A stretch of DNA of 55,463 bases, taken from positions 1 to 55,463 of the forward strand of contig CALXSJ010000021.1 in the NCBI GenBank assembly GCA_944391115.1, in the 5' to 3' direction. The DNA is from an uncultured Victivallales bacterium. GTDB taxonomy: Bacteria > Verrucomicrobiota > Lentisphaeria > Victivallales > UBA1829. How positions within the stretch are numbered: the stretch's first letter is position 1; every line of letters begins with the position of its first letter. This document shows positions 7,755 through 15,639 of this stretch, one piece after another. The notes under the pieces are model-generated. The model did not search any database, was not told the origin of the DNA, and worked only from the letters and a program-made list of their open reading frames with translations. The translations under genes and the position numbers were made by a program.

Positions 7755-8687
7755 TTATGAATTCCTGTCGGATCGGGTGATGAGCCAGTAGATGAAAAGC
7801 GCCAGCAGCAGCATCACGATGAGAAAAACCGGATATCCGACGTACCATTTCGTTCCCGTCAGCAGCGAAGTGAACTCCGACATGCCGAACACGCCGGTGA
7901 AAAACGTCGGAACGGAAATCGCGATCACGATCGCGTTCATGTTTTTCATCATGATGTTGAGATTGTTGTTGATGATCGAGGCGCGCGCATCCATCAGGCC
8001 GGAAAGCACCTGCGAATAGACCTCGGCCTGATCGAGGAACTGCCGGTTCTCAATGGCGAGGTCGTCGAGGAGCTCGATGTTCTCCTCGGTGAAGCTGAAC
8101 TTCTGGGCATTGACCTTCATGCGTTCGATCACACGGCGGTTTCCGTTGAGCGCGTTGACGTAGTAGACCAGGCCCTTTTCCAGCGTGAACATATTCAGAA
8201 GGTTCTTGTTTTCGCAGGACTTGTTGATTTCATGCTCAATCTCATCGCTGCACATGTTGATGACGCGCAGATGAGTCTCGAAATGGCGGATGGTCTGAAG
8301 CAGAGTTTTCAGCAGTACATCCTGCGCGGCCTTGACATTCGAGGCGAGACGGCCGGTGAAAAGCGGGACGCTGTCATCCAGAACGATCACGATCCGCTCC
8401 GGGGGAAAAAGGAAAATGCCCATGGACTTGACCTTGAAGAGGAAATTGTCCTCCGCGGAATAGTTCTTGGGATACTTGAGGATGATCGCGGTATGGTTGT
8501 CCTCGAACTCGATACGGGGCGTCTCGTCGGGGTCGGTGGACGAGAGAAGCGTATGCTCGTCCACGCCGTAGTCGTTGATCAGGCGGTTGCGTTCGGTCTC
8601 ATCGGGCAGGATGTAGACTTCAATCTGCGGAAACCCTTCCGTACCCTTCGCGATTCTTCCATTTACAACTGAATAACTCTGAAGCAC
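7755..8687 (-). CDS. CorA-family divalent cation transporter
   Basis: A 310-residue CorA-like protein: a soluble acidic N-terminal domain (to about residue 245), a long helix region, then two C-terminal membrane helices (AIVIAISVPTFFTGVFG and VGYPVFLIVMLLLALFIYW) and a basic tail RSDRNS, as in CorA channels for Mg2+ or Co2+. The signature GMN at the end of the first membrane helix is here GMS (FGMSEF). Because GMN is central to ion selectivity in studied CorA proteins, transported ion and activity are uncertain. First gene of the corA-like/fmdB-like/rsmA group and about 100 bases downstream of serC. Confidence 0.83.
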   Translation of the reverse strand: MLQSYSVVNGRIAKGTEGFPQIEVYILPDETERNRLINDYGVDEHTLLSSTDPDETPRIEFEDNHTAIILKYPKNYSAEDNFLFKVKSMGIFLFPPERIVIVLDDSVPLFTGRLASNVKAAQDVLLKTLLQTIRHFETHLRVINMCSDEIEHEINKSCENKNLLNMFTLEKGLVYYVNALNGNRRVIERMKVNAQKFSFTEENIELLDDLAIENRQFLDQAEVYSQVLSGLMDARASIINNNLNIMMKNMNAIVIAISVPTFFTGVFGMSEFTSLLTGTKWYVGYPVFLIVMLLLALFIYWLITRSDRNS

Positions 8688-8787
8688 AGTGCGGCTCCTT
8701 TCCTCTTCGCGACAGATTGAAAACCGGACGGAGGAGGCCGGTGAACCTCCTCCGCCGCATACGAACGTTCAGAAACAACTGGAAAGA

Positions 8788-9861
8788 TCAGTTGTTCTTT
8801 CTGAACTCGTTCATGATGGAGACGAGCTTTTCGACCCCCTCCATCGGCATGGCGTTGTAGATGCTTGCGCGCATGCCGCCGACGGAACGATGGCCCTTGA
8901 GACCGATCATGCCGTTCGCCTTGACGACATCAAGGAACTTCGCCTCGAGCTCCTCGGTCGGAAGCCGGAAGACGACGTTCATCTTCGAACGGCTGCACTT
9001 CTGAACCGGCGTGCGGTAGAAGCCGTCGGAGTCATCAATCGCCTGATAGAGAAGCGCGGCTTTCGCGTCGTTGATCTTTTCAAGCTCGGCGAGTCCGCCG
9101 ACTTCCTTGATCCAGTCGGTCACGAGCCCGATCATGTAGATCCCGAAGGTCGGGGGCGTGTTGTAAAGGGAGTTGTTCTCCGTGTAGGTGGCGTATCTGA
9201 GCATCGTGGGAACCTTTTCCGGCGTGCGGGAAACGAGATCCTTGCGGATGATGACAAGCGCAAGTCCGCTGGGGCCGAGGTTCTTCTGGGCTCCCGCGTA
9301 GATCATGCCGAACTTGGAAACGTCGACGCGGCGGGACATGATGTCGCTGGACATGTCGGCGATCAGCGGAGCCTTGGTCGTCGGAAAATCCTGATACTGG
9401 GTTCCGTAGATCGTGTTGTTGCTCGTGATGTGGACATAGGAGGCGTCATCGGAAAGCTTCCAGGTGTCGAACGCCGGGATGTGATCGTATTTCGTATCCT
9501 TGCTCTGGGCGGCGACGCGCACCTCGCCGAAGAGTTTGGCCTCCTTCATCGCCTTGCCGGACCATGTGCCGGTGTCGACATAGTCGGCCGCGCCGGTGTT
9601 CATGAGGTTCATCGGAATCATGGCGAACTGCATGCTGGCGCCGCCCTGGATGTAAACGATGTCATAAGCGTCGGAAACGCCGAAGACGTCGCGGATGTTC
9701 TGATTGGCATGGTCGAGAACGGCCTGGAAGTCCTTGCCGCGGTGGGAGTGCTCGAGAATGCCGCATCCTGTGCCGTGGTAGTCGCAGAATTCCTTTTGTG
9801 CCCGTTCCATCACGGATGTCGGCAGCATGGCCGGCCCTGCATTGAAGTTGAATACCTTCAT
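8788..9861 (-). CDS. serC: Phosphoserine aminotransferase SerC
   Basis: A 357-residue class V aminotransferase that makes 3-phosphoserine from 3-phosphohydroxypyruvate and glutamate (serine synthesis; a parallel step in pyridoxal phosphate synthesis). Diagnostic stretches are NFNAGPAMLPTSVMERAQKE, YIQGGASMQFAMIPMNL, the cofactor region ADMSSDIMSRRVDVSKFG and the Schiff-base lysine in YAGAQKNLGPSGL; the C-terminus has GHRSVGGMRASIYNAMP. AAGGAG lies 8 bases before the ATG at 9861. It faces lptF across a 214-base divergent gap. Confidence 0.97.
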   Translation of the reverse strand: MKVFNFNAGPAMLPTSVMERAQKEFCDYHGTGCGILEHSHRGKDFQAVLDHANQNIRDVFGVSDAYDIVYIQGGASMQFAMIPMNLMNTGAADYVDTGTWSGKAMKEAKLFGEVRVAAQSKDTKYDHIPAFDTWKLSDDASYVHITSNNTIYGTQYQDFPTTKAPLIADMSSDIMSRRVDVSKFGMIYAGAQKNLGPSGLALVIIRKDLVSRTPEKVPTMLRYATYTENNSLYNTPPTFGIYMIGLVTDWIKEVGGLAELEKINDAKAALLYQAIDDSDGFYRTPVQKCSRSKMNVVFRLPTEELEAKFLDVVKANGMIGLKGHRSVGGMRASIYNAMPMEGVEKLVSIMNEFRKNN

Positions 9862-10075
9862 GGCATGTTCTCCTTATTGTTCATGTTGATCCGGAAGCAT
9901 ATAAAATACCACGTTTCCGCCGTTTTGCCAGAGAAAAACGGAAGAATCGGGAAATAAAAAAACAACTTTTTCTTGAAAAACCTTGTTTCCCAGCCTTTCC
10001 ATTCCGTGTTTCGCGTGCTAAATTGACGTGTGTACTTCGGCAAAAAATCTCTAACGGCGGAAACCGGATGAAAAT

Positions 10076-11170
10076 ATGAAAATACTGAACCTTTACGTGA
10101 CCCGGAACTTCATGGGAACCTTTCTCATGGCGATCGGCATTCTCACCTTCGGCATGACGGGTTCGCATCTGATGAAGGTGTTCGAATACATCTCCAGCGG
10201 CGTGCCGATCCGGAATGCGTTCATCTTCCTGCTTTACGTGCTGCCGATCGTCCTGGCGTTCACAATTCCGTGGGCGGCGCTGGTCTCGGTCATGCTTGTC
10301 TTCGGACGCCTTTCGGCGGACAATGAAATCACCGCGATGCGCGCCTGCGGCGTCTCCATTCTGCAGATCGTCGCGCCGATCATCGTGATCGCGTTCATCC
10401 TCACCTGCACCTGCCTCTATCTCCAGCTTCAGGTGGGACCGCACTATCTGGGCGAAGCGCGCAATCTCGTCAAAAACGTCATCGTCGAACAGCCGACCGC
10501 CATCTTCGAGCCCGGAATCCCCGTCCGCTACAGCGATCTCTACATCTACATCGGGTCCAAGGACGGCAACCGCATCCATGACATCCAGGTCTACCGGATG
10601 GGGAAAAACGGAAAATGGGAACAGGATGTCACGGCGGCAAGCGGCCTCGTCGAAGTGGACAAGGAAAAGCAGATGCTCAACGTGATCCTGGAAAATGCGA
10701 CAGTGGCGGCCTACGAGGGCGGCAGAAACAGCAAAACCATGCGCCGCACCTTCAGCAAGGAACTCACCTTCCAGATCGACTACGGGCGCGGATTCAACGC
10801 CGCGCGCGTCTCCAGACGGGACAAATATCTCACCGCCATGGAACTTCTCGCCAGAATGAGCCTCGACAAAAAGCGAGGGAAAGACACCACGCAGCTGGAG
10901 GTGGAGCTCAACCAGCGCGTCGCACTCGCGCTTGCGCCGATCGCCTTCCTTCTGCTCGGAATGCCGCTTGCGGTCCGGACCTCCCGCCGCGAAACCTCCA
11001 TCGGACTCTTTCTGAGCGTTCTGCTCGCCGGACTCTATTTCGGGGCGGTGCTCGTTTCCGACACCCTGCGGGAATCCCCGAAACTTTTCCCGCAGTACAT
11101 CGTCTGGATTCCGCCCGCGCTCTACCAGATCTTCGGAGCCTTCTACATCTTCAAAATCGCAAAACGCTGA
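10076..11170 (+). CDS. LptF/LptG-family lipopolysaccharide export permease
   Basis: A 364-residue YjgP/YjgQ-family permease. Three membrane helices in the first 125 residues and three in the last 90 enclose a periplasmic beta-jellyroll-like part, the standard LptF/LptG plan. The conserved cytoplasmic motif FGRLSADNEITAMRACGVS is present. With LptB these proteins extract lipopolysaccharide from the inner membrane. Its presence supports a Gram-negative envelope. No partner lptG is next to it: thrC follows 54 bases later. The 214-base gap upstream, shared with serC, shows no convincing promoter on this strand. Confidence 0.9.
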   Translation: MKILNLYVTRNFMGTFLMAIGILTFGMTGSHLMKVFEYISSGVPIRNAFIFLLYVLPIVLAFTIPWAALVSVMLVFGRLSADNEITAMRACGVSILQIVAPIIVIAFILTCTCLYLQLQVGPHYLGEARNLVKNVIVEQPTAIFEPGIPVRYSDLYIYIGSKDGNRIHDIQVYRMGKNGKWEQDVTAASGLVEVDKEKQMLNVILENATVAAYEGGRNSKTMRRTFSKELTFQIDYGRGFNAARVSRRDKYLTAMELLARMSLDKKRGKDTTQLEVELNQRVALALAPIAFLLLGMPLAVRTSRRETSIGLFLSVLLAGLYFGAVLVSDTLRESPKLFPQYIVWIPPALYQIFGAFYIFKIAKR

Positions 11171-11224
11171 GTTTTGCCGAAATACGGAAAAATTCAATCC
11201 TATTCACAAACGGGAAAAGAGAAA

Positions 11225-12514
11225 ATGATCAGAACCGAATCCTATCTGCAATGCGTCCGGTGCGGCAGAACCTATGACATCGGGGAACTCCGCTACAACT
11301 GCGAATGCGGCGGCATTCTGGACGTGAAGCGGGATTTAAGCAAACTCGACGGCGGGGAGCTCAAGGCTCTCTGGGAAAAGCGCTGGGGAATGAAGCGCGG
11401 CATCGAATCCTCCGGCGTCTGGCGCTACCGCGAACTCATCCTGGATGCGCCCGACGACAAAATCGTCACAAGACAGGAAGGCAATACGCGCCTCTATCCG
11501 GCGGGCTCCGCCGGAAAATGGGCCGGGCTTGACAATCTCTACTTCAAGCACGAGGGAGAGAATCCGACCGGAAGCTTCAAGGACCGCGGCATGACCTGCG
11601 GCGCAAGTGCGGCGAAACTCTTCAACGCGAAAACCGTCGCCTGCGCCTCGACCGGCAACACCAGCGCGAGCATGGCCTCCTACGCCGCCGTCAGCGGCAT
11701 GAAATCCGTGATCTTCATCCCCGAGGGAAAAATCGCTTACGGGAAACTGGCGCAGGCGCTCGCATACGGCGGAATCACGCTGCAGATTTCCGGCAACTTC
11801 GACGACGCGATGAGTCTGGTGCAGGACGTATGCCGGGAGCTTGGCATCTATCTGCTCAACTCCATCAACCCCTTCCGGATCGAGGGACAGAAAGCCATTA
11901 CATTCGAAACGCTCCAGCAGCTCGACTGGGAGGCGCCCGACTGGTTCGTGATCCCCGGCGGCAATCTCGGCAACAGCAGCGCCATGGGCAAGGCCCTGAT
12001 GGAGCTTCACGAGCTGGGAATCCTCTCCAAAGTCCCGAAAATCGCAGTGATCCAGGCGGCGGGAGCCAATCCGCTTTACAAAATGTGGACGCAGCACACC
12101 CCCTACGAGGCTGTGAAGAATCCCGAAACGATCGCAACCGCAATCAAGATCGGCAATCCGGTTTCCTGGGAAAAGTCTCTCCGCGCAGTCAAATGGAGCG
12201 GCGGAACCGTCGAACAGGTCACCGAACAGGAGATCATGGATGCGAAGGCGAAGCTCGACGCCGCCGGCATCGGTGCGGAGCCGGCATCATGCTGCTCGCT
12301 CGCCGGAGCCAAAAAACTGGCGGACGCGGGCGTGATCCGTCCGGAGGAAAAGGTTGTCGGCATTCTCACAGGAAACATCCTCAAGGATCCCGACGCCGTC
12401 GTGGGCTATCATCAGGACCAGCTCGGAAAACTGGGAATCCGGGGAACCTTTGCAAACCGTCCCGTCCAGATTCCGCCGACGCTCGAAGCTGTCCGGAACG
12501 CGCTCGGGTGCTGA
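11225..12514 (+). CDS. thrC: Threonine synthase
   Basis: A 429-residue pyridoxal phosphate enzyme that converts O-phosphohomoserine to threonine. The N-terminus has a four-cysteine zinc-ribbon-like segment (CVRCGRTYD and YNCECGG), typical of one thrC subgroup. The cofactor lysine is in NPTGSFKDRGMT, followed by ASTGNTSASMASYAA and the phosphate-binding PGGNLGNSSAMGKAL. The ATG at 11225 is used because the upstream in-frame ATG (11174) lies only 3 bases after lptF and would add a non-conserved leader. The next gene begins 3 bases after the stop. Confidence 0.94.
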   Translation: MIRTESYLQCVRCGRTYDIGELRYNCECGGILDVKRDLSKLDGGELKALWEKRWGMKRGIESSGVWRYRELILDAPDDKIVTRQEGNTRLYPAGSAGKWAGLDNLYFKHEGENPTGSFKDRGMTCGASAAKLFNAKTVACASTGNTSASMASYAAVSGMKSVIFIPEGKIAYGKLAQALAYGGITLQISGNFDDAMSLVQDVCRELGIYLLNSINPFRIEGQKAITFETLQQLDWEAPDWFVIPGGNLGNSSAMGKALMELHELGILSKVPKIAVIQAAGANPLYKMWTQHTPYEAVKNPETIATAIKIGNPVSWEKSLRAVKWSGGTVEQVTEQEIMDAKAKLDAAGIGAEPASCCSLAGAKKLADAGVIRPEEKVVGILTGNILKDPDAVVGYHQDQLGKLGIRGTFANRPVQIPPTLEAVRNALGC

Positions 12515-12517
12515 ATC

Positions 12518-13705
12518 ATGCCGGCGCCGAAACCCTTTCCCGGAATTGAAAAGGTCCCCTTCCTGAAGAACGCCTACATCGAAAAATATTCGAAAATGGC
12601 GGGACTTGAGGAAACGGACATCCGGAAGATCATCGCCGTCAAGGACGCGCTGCTGACGCGCGACTCCTTCATGCGTCTCCTCTGGGATCTGCATGACCTG
12701 CTTTACCGGCAGGAGCTGAAGTTCTCCGAAGTGCTCCCGGAGGATCCCAAGCTGGAACGGATTCTCGGCGAGGAACAGTGCGGCGTCTTCTACTTTCTGC
12801 TGGTGCTTTCCGGCTTTCCCTTCGGAATCCGGAACTATGAAAGCCGCGGATGGGACGACGCGATGCGCGACTCGGCCTTCCGCGACATGGCGGTCTGGGT
12901 GGCGCACTACAAGCGGAATTTCGGAACGCCCGGCATCGCCTGGATGATTCTCGTCTGGCTGCAGGGACATTTGAACTGCACGCTTCTGAGCTTCGGACGA
13001 CTCCAGTTCAATCTCAGAGGAACCTTCCGCTCGCGGACCTTCGTATTCCGGAACAATCTCAGCCGGGAAGTCACCGCGCTTTCCGACGCCGGATTCCGCT
13101 ACACGGCCGACGGCATCCGCGACGACCTCGGCAAGACCCCCTCCCCCGGAAGCTGGGTGAGCATCTACCGCGAAAACGAGAGCTCCTATACGGGCAACCG
13201 CATCACGCCGGACGGCCGCGCGGAACGCGATCCGATCTCCCTGCCGAAATCCGACTGGGACCCGGTCCTCTCCTTCGGTGATCCGGTCCTGAACATCCAC
13301 ATTCCGGAAGGCGGCGCGCTGACCCATGCGCTCTGTGTCGACTCCATGCGCCGCGCAATGGACTTCTTCCGCCGCTATGAACCGGATTACCACTGGAAAG
13401 CCTTTTTCTGCAGCACCTGGCTTCTGGATCCGCAGCTCCAGAAAATTCTGCCGCCCGATTCCAACATTCTGGCCTTCCAGCGCGCCGCCTATCTGATCCC
13501 CTATCCTGGGAAAGCCGATACGGTTTTCCGCGTTTTCGGCATCAAGGCGGACCGCGACGGCGCGGAGACGGTTCCAGTTCGCACCTCGCTCCAGAGAACG
13601 CTTCTGAAATTCATCCGCGACGGCGGAGAGTTCCATTCCGGCGCAATGTTCCTGCTCCGCGAGGACGCCGACGGCAGGGAAAATCCCTACGGACAGCGTT
13701 TCTGA
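12518..13705 (+). CDS. GNAT-like acyltransferase domain protein
   Basis: A 395-residue soluble protein that resembles the two-domain acyltransferase family with a NAT_N-like N-terminal half and a GNAT-like C-terminal half. The C-terminal signature is recognisable: LNIHIPEGGALTHALCVDSM, then FFCSTWLLDPQLQKILPPD and NILAFQRAAYLIPY. The family is annotated by similarity only and its substrate is unknown to me. Start ATG at 12518 is 3 bases after the thrC stop and lacks a good ribosome site, which suggests translational coupling with thrC. Confidence 0.6.
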   Translation: MPAPKPFPGIEKVPFLKNAYIEKYSKMAGLEETDIRKIIAVKDALLTRDSFMRLLWDLHDLLYRQELKFSEVLPEDPKLERILGEEQCGVFYFLLVLSGFPFGIRNYESRGWDDAMRDSAFRDMAVWVAHYKRNFGTPGIAWMILVWLQGHLNCTLLSFGRLQFNLRGTFRSRTFVFRNNLSREVTALSDAGFRYTADGIRDDLGKTPSPGSWVSIYRENESSYTGNRITPDGRAERDPISLPKSDWDPVLSFGDPVLNIHIPEGGALTHALCVDSMRRAMDFFRRYEPDYHWKAFFCSTWLLDPQLQKILPPDSNILAFQRAAYLIPYPGKADTVFRVFGIKADRDGAETVPVRTSLQRTLLKFIRDGGEFHSGAMFLLREDADGRENPYGQRF

Positions 13706-13721
13706 ACAGAGGAGCGACGGA

Positions 13722-14249
13722 ATGGGACGCGCCTGCTTTCCGCTTCTTCTGAGTCTGACCGCCGCTGCCTTTCTCCGCGCCGATGATCTCGTCACGCGGA
13801 AAGGGAAGGTCTTTGCCGATTATAAAATCGTCGAGGTCGCGCCCATCGGCGTCCGGGTCACGTATCAGAAAGCAAAAAAGACACGCACGGCAACCATTCT
13901 CTTCAAGGAGCTCACGGACGAATTCCTGGAAAACTATCAGGGGAAAGACCCTGTTGAACGCGAAATCTTTGCCGCAAGTCTTGAGAAACGGAAAAAAATC
14001 CGTGAACTGGAAGAACAGCGCGACGCAAAGCTTGAAGCACTGGAGATGAGCGAAGCCGATTTGAAAGAGAAGAAACTCCCGGCGGAACGGCGGAAACTCC
14101 TGCGGAGCCGGATCCGGGAGGAAAAGAAAAAACTTGTCCGGGCATTTCACCGGGCGTGCGCAAAACTTGACGCAGAGGAACGCGCCCGCATCGAAACGGC
14201 AAGAAAAAAGGCCGAACAGCAGAACGACGCTCCGAAAACAGGGAAATGA
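13722..14249 (+). CDS. Secreted SH3-like/coiled-coil protein of unknown function
   Basis: A 175-residue protein with a signal peptide (MGRACFPLLLSLTAAAFLRA), a short beta-rich N-terminal part (TRKGKVFADYKIVEVAPIGV through TILFKELTDEFLENY) like small SH3-type modules seen in related phyla, and a long charged helical stretch (about residues 75-165, rich in Glu, Lys, Arg) likely to be a coiled coil. Probably periplasmic. I do not recognise a named family. Starts 16 bases after the GNAT-like gene with GAGGAGCGACGGA before it. Confidence 0.6.
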   Translation: MGRACFPLLLSLTAAAFLRADDLVTRKGKVFADYKIVEVAPIGVRVTYQKAKKTRTATILFKELTDEFLENYQGKDPVEREIFAASLEKRKKIRELEEQRDAKLEALEMSEADLKEKKLPAERRKLLRSRIREEKKKLVRAFHRACAKLDAEERARIETARKKAEQQNDAPKTGK

Positions 14250-14270
14250 ACTGCCCCGGTGCAGAGCATG

Positions 14271-14715
14271 ACACGGAGGGATCGGAGATTTCGCCTCCGG
14301 CGGCCGGCTTGCGCTGCCGGATCGCACAAGGGTCAGCGACCCTTGACCCCGAGAAGAATGCATGCGCATTCTTCCGTCTCTTGGAAGCCGGGGAGATTTC
14401 GCCTCCGGCGGCCGGCTTACGCAGCCGGATCGCACAAGAACTGAGAGGAGTGTACGAAGCAAAATTGCTTTGCAATTTTTTTAATTGCGCAGCTTCGCGC
14501 GCAGAATTTGTTTCGCCTCCGGCGACCAGCTTACGCAGCTGGACCGCGCAAGGGTCAGCGACCCTTGACCCCGAGAAGAATGCATACGCATTCTTCCGTC
14601 TCTTGGAAGCCGGGGAAAGTTCGCCTCCGGCGGCCGGCTTGCGCTGCCGGATCGCACAAGAACTGAGAGAAGAGCACGAAGCCATTCTGGCGATGCGGAG
14701 CATCGCACTATGAAA
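14271..14715. repeat. Tandem array of multi-hairpin repeats (four modules in two 222-bp units)
   Basis: This intergenic stretch is made of four copies of a core beginning TCGCCTCCGGCG at 14291, 14399, 14513 and 14621, spaced 108, 114 and 108 bases, i.e. two tandem 222-bp units. Each core has a hairpin of the form CCGGCT-TACGC-AGCCGG; the third copy has CCAGCT-TACGC-AGCTGG, a paired change that keeps the stem. Copies 1 and 3 are followed by the hairpins AAGGGTC-AGC-GACCCTT and AAGAATGC-(ATGC or ATAC)-GCATTCTT. Copies 2 and 4 are followed by an ACTGAGAG...ACGAAGC segment and other hairpins (AAATTGC-TTT-GCAATTT; GCGATGC-GGA-GCATCGC). Related single copies lie at 45,562-45,690 and 52,424-52,689. 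Confidence 0.85.
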
Positions 14716-14743
14716 CTGATTTTTTGAATAAGAAGGGACCGTC

Positions 14744-15457
14744 ATGTCCGGAAAAGTCACACAGGAGAAAGAGATGGAAAAATCCCGCGCCGCAAAGGAG
14801 TTTGATACGAACCTTGCCCAGTTCCCGGAATCTCTGTGTACAACAGGGCTTGCACAGCAATTCGAACCGCCGCCGGGAACGGACGAACCAGCGGCGGGAA
14901 ATCAGCGCACGGCGTGGCGTCTTCTGCGGACAAGCGGCGTGCTTCAGGCATGGGAGAGCATCGGTGCGGAAATCCGTCTTGTCGGCTCCCTGCGGACGGG
15001 ACTTCTGGCGAAACACCGGGATATTGACCTGCATGTCTACACGGCGGAACTCAATCCTGCGGAAAGTTTCCGCGCAATGGGACGCTTCGCGGAGAATCCC
15101 GCCGTGACGCAGATGACATACCGCAATCTTGCCGGCACCCCCGAAGAATGTCTCGAATGGCACGCGGATTACCGCGCGGAAGACGGCGCGCTCTGGACGC
15201 TCGACATGATCCAGATCCGCAAGGGTTCCCGCTACGACGGCGTGTTCGAGAAAATCGCGGAACGGATCGAAGCCGTTCTCACGCCGGAAACGCGCCGGAC
15301 CATCCTGCATCTGAAATACGCCGCGGACGAAACGGAACATGTCATGGGGATTGAATACTGCCGCGCAGTCCTCGAAGGAGGAGTCTCAACGCCGGAAGAG
15401 TTCCGCGCATGGCGCAGGGCCCATCCGATCGAAGGCATCCTGGAGTGGTCGCCATAG
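14744..15457 (+). CDS. Predicted nucleotidyltransferase-fold protein
   Basis: A 237-residue soluble protein. The segment GAEIRLVGSLRTGLLAKHRDIDLHVYT matches the G-S-x(n)-D-x-D pattern of minimal nucleotidyltransferases, and a later Asp (TLDMIQIRKGS) could be the third metal ligand. I do not recognise a named subfamily. The first ATG (14744) has AGAAGG 6 bases upstream; a second at 14774 has AGGAG 7 bases upstream and gives a 227-residue form, so the start is unsettled. The gene follows the hairpin repeat array directly. Confidence 0.55.
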   Translation: MSGKVTQEKEMEKSRAAKEFDTNLAQFPESLCTTGLAQQFEPPPGTDEPAAGNQRTAWRLLRTSGVLQAWESIGAEIRLVGSLRTGLLAKHRDIDLHVYTAELNPAESFRAMGRFAENPAVTQMTYRNLAGTPEECLEWHADYRAEDGALWTLDMIQIRKGSRYDGVFEKIAERIEAVLTPETRRTILHLKYAADETEHVMGIEYCRAVLEGGVSTPEEFRAWRRAHPIEGILEWSP

Positions 15458-15572
15458 CACGGAAAACGCATCCGGACGCATCTGCCGCAAAAAATTCTTT
15501 TCCCCGCTCCCGAGGCAAAAACGGAAATGCGCACCCCGTCTGCAAAAACATCCTGATTTTCCGGACGCCCCC

Positions 15573-15639
15573 TTGACAAAGAGACTCTTTTATTTATAAT
15601 TAATGGTATTAAAGGTATTAATGGTTCTGATGGTATTAT
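15573..15639 (+). promoter_or_regulatory. Consensus sigma70 promoter with four 9-bp tandem repeats at the start site
   Basis: TTGACA (15573-15578), 16 bases, TATAAT (15595-15600) is a perfect match to both boxes. From 15604 to 15639, covering the predicted start point and running into the start codon, lie four 9-bp units: TGGTATTAA, AGGTATTAA, TGGTTCTGA, TGGTATTAT. The repeats occupy the place of a normal ribosome site and are a likely operator, probably for the regulator encoded just downstream. Confidence 0.7.

Noticed and set aside
9862-10075. Promoters in the serC-lptF divergent gap
   Set aside because: Only weak matches (CTGGCA-17-TATTTT for serC); not strong enough to list as sites.
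9881-11197. 438-codon minus-strand frame opposite lptF
   Set aside because: Charged, low-complexity shadow of a clearly recognised permease gene.
14246-14713. 155-codon open frame starting with an ATGA overlap after the coiled-coil gene
   Set aside because: It is composed only of the hairpin repeats; differences between copies preserve stems and not residues, and long open frames exist on the other strand as well. Not called as a gene.
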